Shown in pieces: positions 9,034 through 15,593 of a stretch of 19,656 nucleotides of DNA. The stretch is taken from positions 1-19,656 of the forward strand of contig CAYZMH010000069.1 of assembly GCA_964479445.1 (NCBI GenBank). The letters are read 5' to 3'. The notes under the pieces were generated by a model. It was given only the letters and a program-made list of their open reading frames with translations, was not told the DNA's origin and searched no databases. The stretch comes from CAYZMH01 sp964479445. GTDB taxonomy: Bacteria > Bacteroidota > Bacteroidia > Bacteroidales > GCA-2748055. The position numbers were made by a program, and so were the translations under genes. Every line of letters begins with the position of its first letter. Position 1 is the first letter of the stretch.

Positions 9034-9066
9034 GGGGGCTTTCGGTGTTAGCCGGGGGCTTTCGGT
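9034..9066. repeat. Two copies of a 13-bp direct repeat, 20 bp apart
   Basis: GGGGGCTTTCGGT occurs at 9034-9046 and 9054-9066; the second copy touches the lipB stop codon. They lie in the 155-bp gap between the converging YkgJ-like gene and lipB. No hairpin is formed. Function unknown; it may be a small local duplication. Confidence 0.6.
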
Positions 9067-9764
9067 TATTGCTTACATACCTGTGATTTTTCCTGCAAGC
9101 TCCTGAGCAGTATATCTTTCAGCCGGTTTTTCGCCTCCTCCATATCCACCTGCTCGTTGAGTTCTTTCTCCAAGGAGGTGACCCCTTTTTCCTGGAATCC
9201 GCACGGATTGATATAGGTGAAATAGTCCAGGTTGGTATTGATATTGATTGCAAACCCGTGCATGGTCACATACCGGCTTGTTCGCACCCCGATGGCGCAT
9301 ATCTTCCGTGCTTTGCGCGGGTGGGTTGGATCCAGCCATACCCCGGTGGCTTCGGTCGAGCGTTCTGCCCGGATTCCGTATTGTTCCATGAAGTCGATGA
9401 TCCCCTGCTCCAGAAAGTGTATGTAGCTTTTCAGGCCCAGGTTGTATGCTTCAAGATCCAGTATGGGATAGCCCACCAGCTGGCCCGGACCGTGATAGGT
9501 GATATCTCCTCCCCGGTTGATCTTGTAGTAGGTTGCGTTGATCATCTCCAGGAAATCTTTATGGATCAACATATTGTTCTCATCACCGCTCTTCCCGAGG
9601 GTATAGACGTGGGGATGTTCCACAAACAACAGGTATTGAGCCGGTTTCTGATCTGTGCTCCCGTTTTTTTTCCAGGTAATCAGTTCATGAAACAGCTCTT
9701 CCTGGTAATCCCAGGTTTCCTTGTAGTCTTTCACCCCCAGGTCAAGGAATTCAATGGTCTCCAT
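9066..9764 (-). CDS. lipB: Octanoyl-[acyl carrier protein]:protein octanoyltransferase
   Basis: 232 aa, full length. LipB moves the octanoyl group from acyl carrier protein to the lipoyl domains of 2-oxoacid dehydrogenases and the glycine cleavage H protein, making the substrate for LipA. Visible motifs are RGGDITYHGPGQLVGYP (84-100), GVWLDP, KICAIGVRTSRYVTMHGFAIN with catalytic Lys154, and INPCGF with catalytic Cys188. The start ATG 9764 lies inside the end of lipA (14-bp overlap), so the two are probably translationally coupled, with lipB last in the operon. Confidence 0.96.
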   Translation of the reverse strand: METIEFLDLGVKDYKETWDYQEELFHELITWKKNGSTDQKPAQYLLFVEHPHVYTLGKSGDENNMLIHKDFLEMINATYYKINRGGDITYHGPGQLVGYPILDLEAYNLGLKSYIHFLEQGIIDFMEQYGIRAERSTEATGVWLDPTHPRKARKICAIGVRTSRYVTMHGFAININTNLDYFTYINPCGFQEKGVTSLEKELNEQVDMEEAKNRLKDILLRSLQEKSQVCKQ

Positions 9765-10647
9765 GGCTGGTCTGATCTTGTGTGTTATTGAGAAGATGCT
9801 TTTGAGCGTGGTATGAGGAGCGTACCAGGGGGCTGCTTTCCACGAAACGGAAGCCCTTTTTCAACCCGATCTGCTCGTACGCTTTAAACTGTTCAGGGGG
9901 GATATACTCTTCCACAGGCATGTGCTGCATGGATGGTTGCAGGTATTGTCCGATTGTCATCACCTCGCACCCGGTGTCACGCAGATCATCCATGGTTTCC
10001 AGCACCTCTTTTTCCGTCTCCCCGAGTCCGAGCATGATCCCCGACTTGGAGACTGCATCGGACTGCGCGATCTGCCGCACCACCGCCAGGCTGGTCTCAT
10101 ATTTTGCTTTTGACCGTATTTTCGGGGTCAGTCTCCGGACAGTTTCCAGGTTATGGGAGATCACATCGGGTCGTGCATCGATCACCTTCTGCACCCATTC
10201 GGCCTGGCCGTCAAAATCGGGGATGAGCGTCTCCATGGTTAATCCGGGCACCTCTTCCTTTAGTACCCTGACCGTTTCGGCCCAGAATCCCGATCCCCGA
10301 TCCGGCAGGTCGTCCCGGTCCACCGAGGTGATCACGGCATGGCGGATCTTCATTTTTCTGATGGATTCAGCGAGCCGGCGGGGTTCATTGAGATCCACCG
10401 GTCCGGGTCTGCCGGTCTTGACCGCGCAGAACTTACAGGAGCGGGTACAGATATCCCCCAGGATCATAAAGGTGGCTGTACCCTCTGCCCAGCATTCGCC
10501 GATATTCGGACAATTTCCACTGGTACAGATGGTATGCAATTTATTGCGCTCCACCACCTCTTTAACATCCATATAGAGCTTGCCCCCCGGCATGGGCATT
10601 CGCATCCAGCGGGGCAATCTCTGTCGCTTCTTCAACTCATTGCTCAT
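9751..10647 (-). CDS. lipA: Lipoyl synthase (radical SAM)
   Basis: 298 aa. LipA inserts two sulfurs into protein-bound octanoyl chains. The auxiliary 4Fe-4S cluster cysteines are Cys41, 46 and 52 (CTSGNCPNIGEC). The radical-SAM triad is CTRSCKFC (Cys67, 71, 74). The C-terminal serine that ligates the auxiliary cluster is in VRSSYHA (277-278). Length and motifs are normal. It starts 25 bp after the cytochrome gene and overlaps lipB by 14 bp, consistent with one transcript for all four genes from 12460 down to 9066. Confidence 0.97.
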   Translation of the reverse strand: MSNELKKRQRLPRWMRMPMPGGKLYMDVKEVVERNKLHTICTSGNCPNIGECWAEGTATFMILGDICTRSCKFCAVKTGRPGPVDLNEPRRLAESIRKMKIRHAVITSVDRDDLPDRGSGFWAETVRVLKEEVPGLTMETLIPDFDGQAEWVQKVIDARPDVISHNLETVRRLTPKIRSKAKYETSLAVVRQIAQSDAVSKSGIMLGLGETEKEVLETMDDLRDTGCEVMTIGQYLQPSMQHMPVEEYIPPEQFKAYEQIGLKKGFRFVESSPLVRSSYHAQKHLLNNTQDQTSHGDH

Positions 10648-10672
10648 AGTGCAGATTCTCTATACCGGGCGA

Positions 10673-11179
10673 TCAGGAATCCCCGGCCGCCCTCACCCGT
10701 GCCACTTCATCCGGTGTAATCTCCGAAGCGTCATTACCAAAGGACTGCCGCACATAGGTCAGCACATCGGCCACTTCCCGGTCGGAGAGGTACGGCAGGG
10801 GTGCCATGATGGTGTTATAGATCTCTCCTTTTACTTCAATTTCTCCTTCGAGTCCGAACAGCACAATGCCAATCAACTTCTCCTTATCCCCCTGCACCAT
10901 CCTGGTATCGGTAAGCGGGGGGTACATTCCAGGCACCCCGTTGGCTTCGCCCTGGTGACAGGGGAGACAGTGCTGGTTATAGACCGTCTTTCCCGGATGG
11001 TTGGACATATCTTTTGAAGTCTCTTTCTTTTTTACTGGTTGTGTTTCATTGTTTGCTGTCTGCGAAGGGGTGTTATTCTCAGCATCGGAGGCAGTGTTCT
11101 TACTGTCCGATTTCGTTCCGCATGCAGCAACCAGAAACAATAATGCAAGCAGGGTAGCGAAGGTTTTCAGAGGTTTCAT
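10673..11179 (-). CDS. Cytochrome c family lipoprotein
   Basis: 168 aa. Lipoprotein signal peptide with lipobox VAAC (Cys20), then a low-complexity Ser/Asn/Thr/Lys linker (21-58), then a single-haem cytochrome c domain. The haem site is CLPCH (Cys71, Cys74, His75), and Met125 (NTIMAPLPYLSD) is the likely second ligand. The end DREVADVLTYVRQSFGN is the usual C-terminal helix of small cytochromes c. It starts 6 bp after the stop of the sugar dehydrogenase gene, so it is the likely electron acceptor of that enzyme (inference from position and chemistry). It is probably periplasmic and membrane-tethered. Confidence 0.93.
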   Translation of the reverse strand: MKPLKTFATLLALLFLVAACGTKSDSKNTASDAENNTPSQTANNETQPVKKKETSKDMSNHPGKTVYNQHCLPCHQGEANGVPGMYPPLTDTRMVQGDKEKLIGIVLFGLEGEIEVKGEIYNTIMAPLPYLSDREVADVLTYVRQSFGNDASEITPDEVARVRAAGDS

Positions 11180-11185
11180 ATCCTA

Positions 11186-12460
11186 TTAGTTTTGATACAC
11201 AATTCGCCAGATGGTACCGTCTCGCGAGTCAGACACGTAGAGGGATCCGTCGGGTCCCACCGCCAGTCCGGTCGGCCTGTGTTCCGCGTCGCCCGGACTT
11301 TTCACCTCCTCTATACCGGCGAATCCGTCTGCAAAGATGGTCCAGTCGCCGGAGGGATATTCTCCCTCAAAAGGCACAAAGACCACGTAATAACCCTCCT
11401 GTTCGAGCGGGGCGCGGTTCCAGGAGCCGTGGAATGCGATGAATGCACCGTTTTTATACTCATCCGGGAACTGGTCGCCCGTATAGAAAAGCAGATCGTT
11501 GGGTGCCACGTGACCCGGAAAAGCCATAATGGGATCGGTTTTGGTGGAACACCTGGCGATTGCTTCGCCATCCCCGCCATATTCGGGAGCCAGGACCTTT
11601 TTCTCCATGAACTGGTCGTAATAGCAATAGGGCCAGCCAAAGTCGGCCCCATCATCCAGCAGCAGGAACTCTTCAGCGGGCAGATCGGCACTCTCCTGCT
11701 GGCTGTATATATCGGGATAGAACTGGTGTAACTGGTCGCGCCCGTGCTGCACCGCGTAGAGGCGATTCACGACCGGATTCCAGGAAATAGCCACCGCGTG
11801 GCGGATCCCGGTGGAATAGCGATAGCCGTCTTCCCGCTGGTCCTGGTTAAGTTCATCCTCACTGAAGCGCCAGATACCGCCCGAGTATTCCAGCAGCGGA
11901 CAGGGGTCCATACCGGGGGACCCTTTGGTGCGCATCTCTTCCATGCAGGCATTTGCCGGGGCTCCAACCGTAACGAACATATTTCCCTGTCGGTCGAACT
12001 CAAAAGGCTTTGCCGCGTGCTGCCGCTCTTTGGGAAATCCTTCGGCAATAATTTCATAGTTTTCATCCGGAACGAGCTCTCCGTTATCCCGGAAAGGATA
12101 GCGCACGATGGCCGTGTCGGATCCGAAGTAGAGGTAGTCGTTGTGAATCTTGATGCCGGTTCCGGCTACCGAACCGAAATAGTTGATCACATCGGCCCTG
12201 CCATCGTCCGAGGTATCGCGAAGGGCAACAGCACCGTTCCCATTTTTCATGTTTCGCAGTGCCATGTAGATGTCGCCATTGTCAGCCACTACCAGGTGTC
12301 GCCCCCGGCCCAGGTCTTCGGCCACTTTAATTGCAGTAAATCCTTCGGGCAGGATCAGTCCGCCGTTACCGGGATCCCCCACGGGGGTGCCGGGATCAGA
12401 GGTAGTGTTGCATGCGGTTAGCATGGCAACTGCCAGTGTGATAAGTGCCAGTTTTTTCAT
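11186..12460 (-). CDS. Sorbosone-type PQQ-dependent sugar dehydrogenase lipoprotein
   Basis: 424 aa from ATG 12460, chosen because it begins a clear lipoprotein signal peptide (MKKLALITLAVAMLTAC, Cys17). The frame stays open 103 codons upstream, but that stretch starts inside the trpB terminator. The rest is a six-bladed beta-propeller of the L-sorbosone/glucose dehydrogenase group: LPEGFTAIKVAEDLGRGRHL near the N-terminus, GIRHAVAISWNP, FGWPYCYYD, FHGSWNR (about 343-349) and HRPTGLAVGPDGSLYVSDSRDGTIWR at the C-terminus. Such proteins oxidise sugars or aldehydes with PQQ and pass electrons on, here probably to the adjacent cytochrome c. The substrate cannot be read from sequence. First gene of the probable operon with cytochrome c, lipA and lipB. 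Confidence 0.9.
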   Translation of the reverse strand: MKKLALITLAVAMLTACNTTSDPGTPVGDPGNGGLILPEGFTAIKVAEDLGRGRHLVVADNGDIYMALRNMKNGNGAVALRDTSDDGRADVINYFGSVAGTGIKIHNDYLYFGSDTAIVRYPFRDNGELVPDENYEIIAEGFPKERQHAAKPFEFDRQGNMFVTVGAPANACMEEMRTKGSPGMDPCPLLEYSGGIWRFSEDELNQDQREDGYRYSTGIRHAVAISWNPVVNRLYAVQHGRDQLHQFYPDIYSQQESADLPAEEFLLLDDGADFGWPYCYYDQFMEKKVLAPEYGGDGEAIARCSTKTDPIMAFPGHVAPNDLLFYTGDQFPDEYKNGAFIAFHGSWNRAPLEQEGYYVVFVPFEGEYPSGDWTIFADGFAGIEEVKSPGDAEHRPTGLAVGPDGSLYVSDSRDGTIWRIVYQN

Positions 12461-12510
12461 AGGAATCAGGTTTTGGTATAAAAACATCACAGCCGGTGAT
12501 TTGTTTGGAT

Positions 12511-12518
12511 GCAAGGTA
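12511..12518 (-). promoter_or_regulatory. Weak candidate -7 box before the sugar dehydrogenase
   Basis: On the minus strand TACCTTGC resembles TAnnTTTG with one T missing and lies about 50 bp before ATG 12460. No convincing -33 box. It is listed because this operon should have its own promoter after the trpB terminator. Confidence 0.3.
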
Positions 12519-12754
12519 GTGATTTCCCGGGGATAAACTGCATCGGAGAAATTGTTGCAGGAACCGGTATATGGCTGGGGAGGCATTCTTTCCGGAGATA
12601 TGGTATCCGGGAATAATCGACAACAAGTGATGGTTTCTTTGCCGCAGCACCCTGAGAAAGTATACTTCAGAGGACATACGCTGCAGGAACCATTGACCGG
12701 AACCGGGGAATAGCAGCGGAAGCAATGGGAGGGTTCCTTTTTGCTCTTGAAGTA

Positions 12755-12789
12755 AAAAGGCTGTCGCATACGATTTGCGGCAGCCTTTT
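12755..12789 (-). terminator. Intrinsic terminator of trpB
   Basis: Arms 12755-12768 and 12776-12789 pair over 14 bp with one G-U pair (minus strand AAAAGGCTGCCGCA with TGCGACAGCCTTTT) around a 7-base loop, followed by T's on the minus strand. It starts 32 bp after the trpB stop. Because A's and T's flank both sides it could work in both directions. It makes trpB a single-gene transcript. Confidence 0.9.
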
Positions 12790-12820
12790 ACAGAACTCCC
12801 GTCATTTGATTCGGGAAGGG

Positions 12821-14008
12821 TTATAATTCTTCCAGCTTTCGTTCCACGTCTTTGTCGCCGCGCCCGGAGAGGTTGATAACCGTCAGTTCGTCTTTTTTAT
12901 CCTTCTGCAGTTTCATAGCCAGGGCAATGGCATGCGAGGATTCGATCGCCGGAATGATCCCTTCCAGGGCAGAGAGTTTCCGGAAGGCCTGCACCGCTTC
13001 CTCGTCGGTAACGATGTGATATTCTGCCCGCCCGGAGTCCTTTAGATGGGCATGCTGCGGACTGATACCGGGGTAATCGAGTCCGGCCGCAATGGACCAC
13101 GACTGGGTCGGGTTGTCATTCTCATCCATCAGGCAATAGGAGTAGGTTCCCTGGAACACACCCTGTTTTCCCAGGCTGAGGGTTGCTGCGGTTTTGGGCA
13201 TATAACCTTCTCCCCCGCCTTCGGCTCCATAAATGCGTACCCCGGGATCATCCAGGAATCCCTGGAAGAGTCCGATCGCATTGGATCCGCCTCCTACGCA
13301 GGCATAAATGCTATCGGGAAGTTTTCCTTCCGCCTCCAGGATCTGTTCGCGGGCTTCCCTGCCTATGATGCTCTGAAAATAGCCCACCATGTTGGGATAG
13401 GGATGCGGTCCTACCTGGGAGCCCAGGCAGTAGAAGGATTCGGGATGTTCTATGAAGTAGCCCAGGGCAGCATCCACCGCATTGGCCAGGGTCTGGGTAC
13501 CCTCGGTAGCCGGAATTACCTCTGCACCGAGAAGTTTCATACGGCTTACATTGGGAGCCTGGCGTTCGATATCGATGGCACCCATGAAGACCTTACACTT
13601 GATACCGAAAAGAGCTGCGGCGGTTGCGGTGGCAACACCGTGCTGACCAGCTCCCGTTTCGGCAATCACCTCTTTGGCTCCCATGCGTTTGGCCAGAAGG
13701 AGTTGTCCGACCGTATTGTTGATCTTATGGGCCCCGGTATGATTCAGATCTTCCCGTTTGAGGTAGATCTTGCTGCCCACCTCCCTGGAGAGTCTTTCGG
13801 CGTAAAACAGCGGGGAGGGTCTGCCTACATATTTCTCCAGGTAGTAGATGAAATCCCTTTCAAAATCGGGATCATCCTTGTATTTAAAAAAGTTCTCTGC
13901 CAGTCTGTTCAGATTGGGTTCCAGAACCGGGGGTACGAAAGCCCCTCCAAACTGACCGTAGAATCCGGGTTTTATTGTCTTCCCTGTTTGTTGTGCAGTG
14001 GTGTCCAT
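12821..14008 (-). CDS. trpB: Tryptophan synthase beta subunit (stand-alone)
   Basis: 395 aa, the length of ordinary TrpB1. It joins indole with serine to give tryptophan using PLP. PLP-binding Lys95 is in HTGAHKINNT, the catalytic Glu117 in AETGAGQHGVATA, the phosphate-binding loop is GGGSNA (239-244), and the C-terminal motif is NLSGRGDKD. The N-terminal FYGQFGGAFVPP is also typical. ATG 14008 is a standard start. Unusually, no trpA or other trp gene is next to it: a terminator follows, and upstream is a Trp-leader attenuator with its own promoter. Residues 263-300 (GGGEGYMPKTAATLSLGKQGVFQGTYSY region) differ from the EPGGHG/EAAGKG consensus I know but keep the frame and length. It may serve indole salvage or be a second TrpB; the sequence alone cannot decide. 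Confidence 0.96.
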   Translation of the reverse strand: MDTTAQQTGKTIKPGFYGQFGGAFVPPVLEPNLNRLAENFFKYKDDPDFERDFIYYLEKYVGRPSPLFYAERLSREVGSKIYLKREDLNHTGAHKINNTVGQLLLAKRMGAKEVIAETGAGQHGVATATAAALFGIKCKVFMGAIDIERQAPNVSRMKLLGAEVIPATEGTQTLANAVDAALGYFIEHPESFYCLGSQVGPHPYPNMVGYFQSIIGREAREQILEAEGKLPDSIYACVGGGSNAIGLFQGFLDDPGVRIYGAEGGGEGYMPKTAATLSLGKQGVFQGTYSYCLMDENDNPTQSWSIAAGLDYPGISPQHAHLKDSGRAEYHIVTDEEAVQAFRKLSALEGIIPAIESSHAIALAMKLQKDKKDELTVINLSGRGDKDVERKLEEL

Positions 14009-14115
14009 GGTTATGGGTATTTTAAAATGTTTTGAAATAAGATCGTTTTTTTAATAATCCGTATCCGGGTTGTCTCTTTTTCTCAAGGATCAACCCAATC
14101 AGCGATTGAGCAGGG
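14009..14115 (-). promoter_or_regulatory. Leader segment between the second Trp-rich frame and trpB
   Basis: Minus-strand RNA here can form small hairpins: CTCAATC-GCT-GATTGGG (one wobble pair) overlapping GGGTTG, which can instead pair with CAACCC about 18 bases on. The two foldings compete for the same bases. No U-run follows, so this is not a terminator. The last 45 bases before ATG 14008 are A/T-rich. Confidence 0.35.
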
Positions 14116-14220
14116 CTATGCCAGGTCAATGCATGCAGGCTTCCAGCGAGCCTGCAGCAGCCAGGACCAACGGAAACAGAGTCTGGCCCACCATGTGAAA
14201 TATTTAAAGTTTCCTGTCAT
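14116..14220 (-). CDS. Second Trp-rich short frame, possible leader peptide
   Basis: 34 codons from ATG 14220 to TAG 14116, read on the minus strand. It has five Trp (positions 10, 11, 18, 20 and 26), including the run FTWWARLCFRWSW. The ATG lies 14 bases after the U-run of the attenuator and has an A-rich start region (GTAAAAAAGCAAA) like real Bacteroidota starts. The Trp26 codon sits in the loop of a perfect 8-bp hairpin (TGCAGGCT/AGCCTGCA). It would only be transcribed when the attenuator is read through. It could be a second regulatory peptide, the remnant of a duplicated leader, or chance: six TGG triplets occur here and five share this frame. Confidence 0.45.
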   Translation of the reverse strand: MTGNFKYFTWWARLCFRWSWLLQARWKPACIDLA

Positions 14221-14233
14221 TTTGCTTTTTTAC

Positions 14234-14266
14234 AAAAAAAAGCCGCAGGGATTCCTGCGGCTTTTT
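14234..14266 (-). terminator. trpB attenuator terminator
   Basis: A perfect 13-bp stem (arms 14237-14249 and 14254-14266, core GCCGCAGG/CCTGCGGC) with a 4-base loop is followed on the minus strand by eight U's (14241-14234). It lies 26 bp after the leader-peptide stop and before trpB. No complete minus-strand gene ends just upstream of it, so its job is to stop transcripts that start at the leader promoter. It is symmetrical enough to act on the plus strand too, but no plus-strand gene needs it there. Confidence 0.92.
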
Positions 14267-14282
14267 ACCTATGATACAGTTC

Positions 14283-14340
14283 TTCCCTTCCTCACCGTGT
14301 AACGATGTGCCAGTGCCACCACCAGATATAAGTAAGGGAA
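14283..14340 (-). promoter_or_regulatory. Leader hairpin and alternative pairing of the trp attenuator
   Basis: TTCCCTT (14340-14334, leader codons 3-5) can pair perfectly with AAGGGAA (14289-14283, just after the leader stop), closing a hairpin that contains all four Trp codons. The downstream strand can instead pair through AGGGA (14288-14284) with TCCCT (14251-14247) in the loop and 3' arm of the terminator. A ribosome stalled on the Trp codons would cover the first strand and free the second to disrupt the terminator. This is the expected 1:2 versus 2:3 switch, but the alternative helix I can see is only 5 bp. Confidence 0.6.
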
Positions 14341-14348
14341 TTATTCAT
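14292..14348 (-). CDS. trp leader peptide
   Basis: 18-residue peptide MNNSLTYIWWWHWHIVTR, from ATG 14348 to TGA 14292 on the minus strand. Four of 18 residues are Trp (9, 10, 11, 13) in the run WWWHW, the hallmark of a Trp-sensing leader. A promoter lies 20 bp upstream and a strong terminator 26 bp downstream, with trpB beyond. When charged tRNA-Trp is short, ribosomes should stall here and allow read-through into trpB; with ample Trp, transcription should stop at 14234-14266. The peptide itself presumably has no function after synthesis. Confidence 0.9.
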   Translation of the reverse strand: MNNSLTYIWWWHWHIVTR

Positions 14349-14367
14349 TTTTCGTTGTTTGTGCTTA

Positions 14368-14398
14368 CAAATATGCTCATTTTTTTTGTTTTAACAAA
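14368..14398 (-). promoter_or_regulatory. Promoter of the trp leader and trpB
   Basis: On the minus strand TTTG (14398-14395), exactly 19 bases, then CATATTTG (14375-14368), matching the Bacteroidota TTTG-N19-TAnnTTTG pattern with one mismatch. Transcription should start about 10-15 bases before the leader ATG. The -33 box is part of an A/T inverted repeat (TTTTGTT/AACAAAA, 14384-14399), which may be chance or an operator. Confidence 0.7.
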
Positions 14399-14435
14399 AG
14401 CCGAAAACTGTTTGAATGGGCAGTCATCCTCCCTT

Positions 14436-15341
14436 TTATTGGCGCGGAAGGAGAAATTGGTTGCGGTACTTGACCGGAGTTAGATGCATCATTTTTTTGA
14501 AAGCCTTGGTAAAATAGTAGCGATCGGTAAACCCGCACTCTTCTGCTATCTGGCTGATCCCTGATTGTGTATGATGCAATAAATTACAGGCATTTTCAAC
14601 TCGCAACCTCATCAGATATTGCCCCGGCGAGTTACCCATTTGTTGCCGGAAAAGCTTTGCAAAGGAGTTCACCGCCATACCGACAGAATCAGCCAGGTCT
14701 TTATTGGTCATTTTCTGATGCAGGTTCCGGTTCATAAAACGGATAGCTTCCTGTATCCGATGATCGGGACGCTGGTTTTCCCAGACAGAAGCGGGCAATT
14801 GCGATAGTGCGAAGTTGATCAGCAGATGGTGTCTTATAGTATCCTTAAGTGAAAAGTGTTGATTTTCTGATTTATGTATCCTGATTATTTGCTGAAGCAC
14901 TTCATGGATTGCATCATTGATCTCAAGGGGATATATTCCAGGAACCACCAAATCAAGGGGATATCCCAGGTTAAAATGAAGAAATAAATGGAGTACATAA
15001 CCGTTATCAATGGCTTTGATTTCTGTTTCTCTGGAATTGATCCACCCTCCATCCAGTCCGTATTCCTCCTTATCCCCGGCAAAATCGAGATTGGTAGAAA
15101 ATGGAGTGAAAGGAGGAATCAATATCATCTCTCCGGGATGTAACTGCACCTTCTTCCGGTAATAGACAAATGCGCCAGGATTAACATTATAGTAAAGCCT
15201 CCAGAAAGGATAACTCAGTCGTCTGTGTTTCCACTTTTTAAGCCACCAATAGCGGCAACATTGTATATTTATTCTCAAATCCTGAAGGTCTTGTGCCAGA
15301 CCTGATGGATCGCCTGATTCAGGGGGTTCCTTATACTTCAT
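14436..15341 (-). CDS. AraC-family transcriptional regulator
   Basis: 301 aa. The last ~105 residues (about 195-301) form the double helix-turn-helix DNA-binding domain: MTNKDLADSVGMAVNSFAKLFRQQ, then ISQIAEECGFTDRYYFTKAFKKMMHLTPVKYR, ending in the usual PxxYR. The N-terminal ~190 residues look like a cupin-type sensing domain (GEMILIPPFTPFS is typical), but the ligand is not readable. The gene is divergent from fucI with 252 bp between the start codons, so control of fucI and the lyase after it is a reasonable inference, perhaps in response to L-fucose or a related sugar. It ends 37 bp before the trpB leader promoter on the same strand; I see no strong terminator between them. Confidence 0.92.
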   Translation of the reverse strand: MKYKEPPESGDPSGLAQDLQDLRINIQCCRYWWLKKWKHRRLSYPFWRLYYNVNPGAFVYYRKKVQLHPGEMILIPPFTPFSTNLDFAGDKEEYGLDGGWINSRETEIKAIDNGYVLHLFLHFNLGYPLDLVVPGIYPLEINDAIHEVLQQIIRIHKSENQHFSLKDTIRHHLLINFALSQLPASVWENQRPDHRIQEAIRFMNRNLHQKMTNKDLADSVGMAVNSFAKLFRQQMGNSPGQYLMRLRVENACNLLHHTQSGISQIAEECGFTDRYYFTKAFKKMMHLTPVKYRNQFLLPRQ

Positions 15342-15369
15342 CGATCAGGGATTGTGTTTCAATCGTACA

Positions 15370-15377
15370 CAAATATA
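15370..15377 (-). promoter_or_regulatory. -7 box of the AraC-family gene
   Basis: On the minus strand TATATTTG matches TAnnTTTG exactly, 28 bp before ATG 15341. No clear TTTG is present at the -33 spacing, which would suit an activator-dependent or weak promoter. Confidence 0.5.
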
Positions 15378-15423
15378 TTAGATTTATCCATTTATTATTC
15401 AGGGTTGAACCACTACTTTTAAT

Positions 15424-15460
15424 CGGGTAAAAAGGACACTGCTTTAGGCATTGTTACCCG
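15424..15460. promoter_or_regulatory. Candidate operator in the araC-like/fucI divergent gap
   Basis: A perfect 7-bp inverted repeat, CGGGTAA (15424-15430) and TTACCCG (15454-15460), has arm centres 30 bp apart, about three helical turns. It lies between the two divergent starts, upstream of both. It may bind the AraC-family regulator, although such proteins more often use direct repeats. Confidence 0.35.
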
Positions 15461-15593
15461 GAGACAGGTTAAAGAGGAGGGAACAGAGGAACTTTGATCT
15501 GTAATTTATTGAGGTAGATTCAAGCAATTTGCATCCTTGAATAGATTCTCGATCGTGATATTCGGATTGTTCAGAAATTATAAATCACTCATT

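Larger units (their letters stand above)
12461..12820. other. 360-bp gap between trpB and the sugar dehydrogenase
   Basis: It holds the trpB terminator (12755-12789) and probably the promoter of the four-gene operon downstream. One minus-strand frame is open through the whole stretch into the dehydrogenase and is Cys-rich, but it starts within the terminator and resembles no family I know, so I do not call a gene. Confidence 0.6.

Noticed and set aside
12461..12769. Unbroken minus-strand frame, Cys-rich (CxxC pairs such as HCFRC and CSVC), leading in frame into the sugar dehydrogenase
   Set aside because: It begins inside the trpB terminator, resembles no family I know, and the lipoprotein signal at 12460 marks a convincing start. 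An open run of ~100 codons can occur by chance at this base composition.
13046..14035. A 329-codon plus-strand frame opposite trpB
   Set aside because: Antisense to a gene with all catalytic motifs intact; no recognisable domain of its own.
14193..14196. A second ATG in another frame inside the Trp-rich region, giving a 22-codon frame without Trp
   Set aside because: No regulatory amino-acid run, and it overlaps the more striking frame starting at 14220.
14234..14266. The attenuator hairpin read as a plain terminator of the AraC-family gene
   Set aside because: A promoter and a Trp-rich leader lie between that gene and the hairpin, and trpB has no other promoter I can see between the hairpin and its start. 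It may also stop read-through from the regulator gene, but that is secondary.
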